Source: an uncultured Flavobacterium sp.
GTDB lineage: Bacteria > Bacteroidota > Bacteroidia > Flavobacteriales > Flavobacteriaceae
Assembly: GCA_945957245.1 (NCBI GenBank)
Contig: CAMFLD010000073.1
Coordinates: forward strand, 1 to 9,630
Reading direction: 5' to 3'
Length of the DNA: 9,630 nucleotides
Part shown: positions 7,681 to 9,630 of the stretch, in pieces
How positions within the stretch are numbered: the stretch's first letter is position 1
How the letters are laid out: every line of letters starts with the position of its first letter
Made by a program: the position numbers and the translations under genes
The notes under the pieces: generated by a model
The model's input: only the letters and a program-made list of their open reading frames with translations
Databases searched by the model: none
Told to the model about the DNA's origin: nothing

Positions 7681-7740
7681 TGGGTTTTGCCTTGTGTGTC
7701 TGCCAGCCTTTTTTGCTGTATGCTTTGTGCAACTGCTGTG
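7681..7740 (-). repeat. Putative interspersed flavobacterial repeat, part B
   Basis: The minus strand carries GGCAGACACACAAGGCAAAA, followed by CCCAC, preceded by GTTGCACAAAGC. From memory, similar strings recur in accessory regions of Flavobacteriia, next to small gene cassettes. It directly abuts part A, and a short CAGC...GCTG hairpin (7704-7717) lies within it. No encoded protein is supported. Whether it is an attC-like recombination site or a decayed element cannot be decided from one copy. Confidence 0.3.
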
Positions 7741-7859
7741 GTAAATTTAAAAAAAATATTTTAGGAGGAGTAAGAGAATTGAGGGTTTGCACAAAAAAGC
7801 ATTCTCAAATTGAGCTATAACAGGGTGGGAGCGCTCAGCGGGGGTTACGGTTTCTATTT

Positions 7860-8090
7860 TTCTGAGTAACGAGTTTCCTTTCCTGAGTAACGAGTTTTCT
7901 CTCCTGAGTAGCGAGTTTCCTCTCCGCAGTAGCGAGTTTTCTCTCCGCAGTAACGAGTTTCCTCTCCGCAGTAGCGAGTTTTCTCTCCGCAGTAAGGAGT
8001 TTTCTCTCCGCAGTAGCGAGTTTTCTCTCTGCAGTAACGAGTTTTCTCTCTGCAGTAACGAGTTTTCTCTCTGCAGTAGCGAGTTTTCGT
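7860..8090. repeat. Tandem array of eleven 21-bp repeats
   Basis: Eleven consecutive units of exactly 21 bp, 231 bp in all, with no indels. The shared core is GAGTARCGAGTTTTCTC or GCAGTARCGAGTTTTCTC. Units fall in three ordered blocks by their left end: units 1-3 have CTGAGTA, units 4-8 have CCGCAGTA and units 9-11 have CTGCAGTA (each creating a CTGCAG). The last unit ends in GT instead of TC. Variation alternates A/G in TAACGAG/TAGCGAG and TTTTC/TTTCC. One plus and one minus frame are stop-free across the whole array, but neither has an ATG, GTG or TTG to start it, and the differences between units are mostly non-synonymous, so I regard it as non-coding. Confidence 0.95.
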
Positions 8091-8146
8091 TTTGGAGGAG
8101 CTATTGTGTTACTATACTTTTTGGGTATTATTGTAGTAATTAACCT

Positions 8147-8368
8147 TTATGGGTTATTTTTCAATTTTAAATCTTTATATATCTCGTTGAGCATTTCTCC
8201 GGGATTGATGTCCATTGCCAGAGCAATCAGGTATAATTCATCGGCTCTTAGCTTGGTGCTTTCATTGGAGGTTAGTTGTGTTAACCGTGATTTGCTGATG
8301 CCGGTTCTTCGGGAAATGGCGGCCTTATTAACGGATTTTTTAGCTAAGAATAGTCCTAATTCTGTCAT
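8147..8368 (-). CDS. XRE-family helix-turn-helix regulator (73 aa)
   Basis: A compact Cro/CI-type DNA-binding protein. The helix-turn-helix is at about 15-36 (KAAISRRTGISKSRLTQL), and the rest of the five-helix fold continues through LRADELYLIALAMDINPGEML (40-60). There is no extra effector or dimerisation domain, as in many phage or plasmid-like repressors. The ATG at 8368 faces a 136-bp region shared with the divergent gene at 8505, which contains two inverted repeats of identical geometry; this protein is the natural candidate to bind them, though that is inference. A TAAATTTA at 8391-8398 (minus strand) resembles the -7 box with one mismatch and could drive it. The repeat array begins 56 bp beyond its stop codon. 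Confidence 0.88.
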   Translation of the reverse strand: MTELGLFLAKKSVNKAAISRRTGISKSRLTQLTSNESTKLRADELYLIALAMDINPGEMLNEIYKDLKLKNNP

Positions 8369-8406
8369 TGTTGTATTGATTGTATGGACGTAAATTTAGA
8401 AAAGTC

Positions 8407-8439
8407 AAACACTTGTTGATAATTATTCAACAAATGTTT
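8407..8439. promoter_or_regulatory. Operator-like inverted repeat 1
   Basis: Arms of 13 bp (8407-8419 and 8427-8439) match at 12 of 13 positions around a 7-nt spacer. Inside them are the half-sites ACACTTGTT (8409-8417) and AACAAATGT (8429-8437), 20 bp centre to centre. The right arm overlaps the TTTTG -33 box of the divergent promoter. Confidence 0.7.
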
Positions 8440-8468
8440 TGAAAATAGAGTTACTATCTATACATTTG
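8437..8468 (+). promoter_or_regulatory. Bacteroidota-type promoter for the 66-residue protein gene
   Basis: TTTTG at 8437-8441 and TACATTTG at 8461-8468 are separated by 19 nt, fitting the TTTG / TAnnTTTG consensus with normal spacing. The start would be near 8475 and the leader about 30 nt. Both boxes overlap the inverted repeats, so repression by occlusion is the simplest reading. Confidence 0.7.
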
Positions 8469-8490
8469 TTTAGAAAGTAGAAACAAATGT
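8462..8490. promoter_or_regulatory. Operator-like inverted repeat 2
   Basis: Perfect 10-bp arms (8462-8471 and 8481-8490) with a 9-nt spacer. Half-sites ACATTTGTT and AACAAATGT have the same sequence and the same 20-bp centre spacing as in inverted repeat 1. The left arm contains most of the -7 box TACATTTG. The two repeat centres are 53 bp apart, about five helical turns. Confidence 0.72.
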
Positions 8491-8504
8491 TTAAATAACA
8501 CATC

Positions 8505-8705
8505 ATGAAACCTTATACAAAAGCTGACCTCGAACGAATAGTCATGACCCAACTGGAGAACTTGAATGCTATGAATGATTTATTAAGTATTATGAAGGTG
8601 CAAAATGAACTGTTGCACAGTGCTAATAAAAAACTTAATGATGAAATTTCCGGATTTAAAGAAAAACTCATTTTATATCCAAGGGGGAAGCGGAATGGGA
8701 AGTAG
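8505..8705 (+). CDS. Small coiled-coil-like protein of unknown function (66 aa)
   Basis: I do not recognise a family. The protein is almost wholly helical in character, with a heptad-like run of hydrophobics from about 9 to 57 (LERIVMTQLENL, then LLSIMKVQNELL, then LNDEISGFKEKL) and a basic end (RGKRNGK). No cysteines, signal peptide or membrane segment is visible. It is divergent from the XRE gene at 8147-8368 and is driven by a well-formed promoter that overlaps two operator-like inverted repeats, which supports its being a real, regulated gene despite its size. The pairing of a small regulator with a small helical partner is compatible with a toxin-antitoxin-like, phage-like or conjugation-control module, but nothing in the sequence decides between them. 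Confidence 0.65.
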   Translation: MKPYTKADLERIVMTQLENLNAMNDLLSIMKVQNELLHSANKKLNDEISGFKEKLILYPRGKRNGK

Positions 8706-8707
8706 TC

Positions 8708-8735
8708 TCTTTCCAGTTAACGAAAGATTTCTTTT
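8708..8735 (+). terminator. Weak candidate terminator after the 66-residue protein gene
   Basis: TCTTTC (8708-8713) pairs with GAAAGA (8722-8727) across an 8-nt loop, followed by TTTCTTTT. It starts 2 nt after the stop codon. The stem is short and A/T-rich, so strength is doubtful. Confidence 0.35.
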
Positions 8736-8779
8736 GGAGAAAGTAAGTATAAGGTCAATTTGAAATTGTTGTATTATTC

Positions 8780-9004
8780 TTAGGTTCTTTTTTTATCTGT
8801 GTTATCACGGGTTATGGTGATTTTATTTTTTGTGTGCTGAACGGTTACCTTTTGCCCGCAGTCAAAGCCAATGTCACGAAGCCACTTACCACAAAGCCGG
8901 ATTTCGGGGAAGATTACATGTTTGTAATAAGAGCGTGGGACGAATTTTTGGTATACTTTGAGATGTCTTTTCCCTGCCTGCTGTAATTTTTTTACTTGCT
9001 TCAT
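8780..9004 (-). CDS. SymE-like protein (AbrB-fold, type I toxin family relative)
   Basis: A 74-residue basic protein. The central block FPEIRLCGKWLRDIGF (32-47) followed by DCGQKVTV (48-55) and KITIT (61-65) matches the SymE family pattern (P-x-I-x-L-x-GxWL-x-x-AGF-x-x-G-x-x-V-x-V, then a closing strand). In E. coli SymE is an SOS-induced protein with an AbrB-like fold that acts on RNA or the nucleoid and is controlled by the antisense RNA SymR. The first 28 residues are Lys/Arg/Gln-rich. The usual AGF is IGF here, a mild change. It stands alone between opposing genes, and its toxicity and any antisense partner are unknown. The start at 9004 is preceded by a 6-3-6 palindrome. SymE family membership is fairly firm; toxin function is inferred. 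Confidence 0.83.
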   Translation of the reverse strand: MKQVKKLQQAGKRHLKVYQKFVPRSYYKHVIFPEIRLCGKWLRDIGFDCGQKVTVQHTKNKITITRDNTDKKRT

Positions 9005-9013
9005 GATAACAAT

Positions 9014-9028
9014 TTCTTGCTACAAGAA
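9014..9028. promoter_or_regulatory. 6-3-6 palindrome just upstream of the symE-like gene
   Basis: TTCTTG (9014-9019) and CAAGAA (9023-9028) form a perfect inverted repeat with centre CTA, ending 9 nt before the start codon on the minus strand. It could be an operator or a small hairpin at the ribosome-binding region; the sequence cannot decide. Confidence 0.4.
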
Positions 9029-9119
9029 TACAATAAATAATATTATAATGCAAATAATAGCGCATGAAAATATAATTTATTGTTATTTTATTATGATTTT
9101 CAGGTCTTTAGAATTTTAC

Positions 9120-9127
9120 GATATTTG
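9120..9127 (+). promoter_or_regulatory. Possible -7 element for the tandem XRE pair
   Basis: GATATTTG matches TAnnTTTG at seven of eight positions (G in place of the first T). It would give a leader of about 19 nt to the GTG start at 9153. No clear TTG -33 box is seen; only a T run lies at the expected distance. Confidence 0.3.
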
Positions 9128-9152
9128 CAGGAGAAGTCAATAAATTAGCGTT

Positions 9153-9362
9153 GTGTCGAAATTAAATTTAAATAGGATCAAGTCAGTTCTGGCTGAAAAG
9201 AATAAAAGCAGTAAGGATTTAGCCAATTACATGGGCAAAACGGAATCTACTGTTTCCCGTTGGTGTACCAATGAAGTACAACCTTCGATTGAGACACTAT
9301 ATGAAATCTCAAAGTTTTTGAAAGTGGATATTCGGGAGCTTTTGGTTTCGACAAATATCTAA
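9153..9362 (+). CDS. XRE-family helix-turn-helix regulator, first of tandem pair (69 aa)
   Basis: A single-domain Cro/CI-type regulator. The helix-turn-helix covers about 19-40 (SSKDLANYMGKTESTVSRWC), and the fold closes with ETLYEISKFLKVDIRELLV (47-65). The start is GTG, since no ATG precedes the conserved NRIKxVLxEK opening in frame; the alternative of a later start would remove the first helix. It is followed after 4 nt by a paralogue identical at 40 of 69 positions without gaps, clearly a tandem duplication. In my recollection this family (NRIKxVLxEK...SRWCTN...QP) is common in Bacteroidota next to restriction-modification and other mobile or defence genes. Operator and target genes are not visible in the window. 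Confidence 0.87.
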   Translation: MSKLNLNRIKSVLAEKNKSSKDLANYMGKTESTVSRWCTNEVQPSIETLYEISKFLKVDIRELLVSTNI

Positions 9363-9366
9363 TTTC

Positions 9367-9576
9367 ATGGCTAAACAAAAATACAATCGTATCAAAGCAG
9401 TGCTTGTAGAAAAGGATAAGTCGGCCAAGTGGCTTTCTGAGGCTATTGGCAAAGACAAATCCACCATATCCCGCTGGTGCACTAATGATATGCAGCCTAC
9501 GATTGAAACTTTTTATGAAATTGCAAAACTCTTAGATGTTGATGTAAGAGAATTGTTTGTTCCGTCTAAGGGGTGA
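9367..9576 (+). CDS. XRE-family helix-turn-helix regulator, second of tandem pair (69 aa)
   Basis: A paralogue of the preceding gene with the same length and fold. The helix-turn-helix is at about 19-40 (SAKWLSEAIGKDKSTISRWC) and the C-terminal helix is ETFYEIAKLLDVDVRELFV. It starts with ATG 4 nt after the upstream stop, so it is cotranscribed. The recognition-helix residues differ from the first copy (GKDKSTISRW against GKTESTVSRW), so the two may bind related but not identical sites. The stop at 9574-9576 overlaps a GTG (GTGA), but the frame that follows closes after 13 codons. The remaining bases to the right edge hold no supportable gene. Confidence 0.88.
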   Translation: MAKQKYNRIKAVLVEKDKSAKWLSEAIGKDKSTISRWCTNDMQPTIETFYEIAKLLDVDVRELFVPSKG

Positions 9577-9630
9577 GGTTTAAGGAGTTATTGCGGGAAA
9601 TGGAATTAGCGTAAGTTTTATTACCACGAG

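Larger units (their letters stand above)
7588..7859. other. Gene-free block between the zinc-ribbon gene and the repeat array
   Basis: No credible gene in either strand. It holds the two putative interspersed repeat pieces (7617-7740), an A/T-rich stretch (7741-7765), an inverted repeat GAGAAT/ATTCTC (7774-7779 with 7801-7806), the palindrome CTCAAATTGAG (7804-7814) and a G-rich patch containing GAGCGCTC (7829-7836). A 79-codon open frame across it is low-complexity and its first half simply reads through the repeat piece. Confidence 0.6.

Noticed and set aside
7581..7820. Plus-strand open frame of 79 codons across the gene-free block
   Set aside because: It overlaps the start of the zinc-ribbon gene on the other strand, its translation has no domain-like pattern, and its middle merely translates the putative interspersed repeat.
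7860..8090. CRISPR array
   Set aside because: Units are contiguous 21-bp repeats with no unique spacers, and no cas gene is nearby.
7814..8142. Repeat array as a heptapeptide-repeat protein (plus frame S-[NS]-E-F-[SP]-L type, or minus frame E-K-T-R-Y-C-G type)
   Set aside because: The frames are open because 21 is divisible by three, but no ATG, GTG or TTG starts them and unit-to-unit differences are mostly amino-acid changing.
8106..8393. Plus-strand 95-codon open frame antisense to the XRE gene
   Set aside because: It covers the whole of a well-supported XRE gene in the opposite strand and its translation is a hydrophobic low-information shadow.
8756..8768. Palindrome CAATTTGAAATTG beyond the symE-like gene
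   Set aside because: It is a perfect 6-1-6 repeat but very A/T-rich and not linked to a promoter box; likely to occur by chance in this composition.
9573..9614. Third gene starting at the GTG that overlaps the second tandem XRE stop codon
   Set aside because: The frame closes after 13 codons at TAA. A resemblance to the opening of another XRE protein is too short to support a pseudogene call.

Overview
The window looks like a chromosomal stretch from a member of the Flavobacteriia, most likely Flavobacterium or a close relative. The reasons are the low G+C content, upstream boxes of the form TAnnTTTG (the Bacteroidota sigma -7 element), the general lack of Shine-Dalgarno sequences, and protein families typical of the group. 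The genus is an inference.

Positions 1-7587 read as ordinary housekeeping sequence. On the minus strand lie the 5' part of feoB and feoA (ferrous iron uptake) and, upstream with its own promoter-like box, a SCO1/SenC copper chaperone. Divergent from SCO is a secreted M13 zinc metallopeptidase (plus strand). It ends at a strong hairpin shared with a convergent minus-strand operon of four closely packed genes: a small zinc-ribbon protein, a large multi-membrane-span M28 peptidase, a YeeZ-like atypical SDR protein and a small three-helix membrane protein. Two of the junctions in that operon are ATGA overlaps.

From about 7600 to the right edge the character changes to an accessory region. It contains a 0.56 kb gene-free block made of what look like pieces of interspersed flavobacterial repeats, followed by a perfect-register array of eleven 21-bp repeats. 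After this comes a string of very small genes: an XRE regulator, a divergent 66-residue coiled-coil-like protein of unknown function, a SymE-like (AbrB-fold) protein and two tandem paralogous XRE regulators. The XRE/coiled-coil divergent promoter region holds two inverted repeats with identical geometry lying exactly on the -33 and -7 boxes, which suggests a compact regulated switch. The tandem XRE pair resembles regulators often found beside restriction-modification or other defence genes, so the sequence beyond the right edge deserves inspection.

I found no rRNA, tRNA, CRISPR array or complete transposase.
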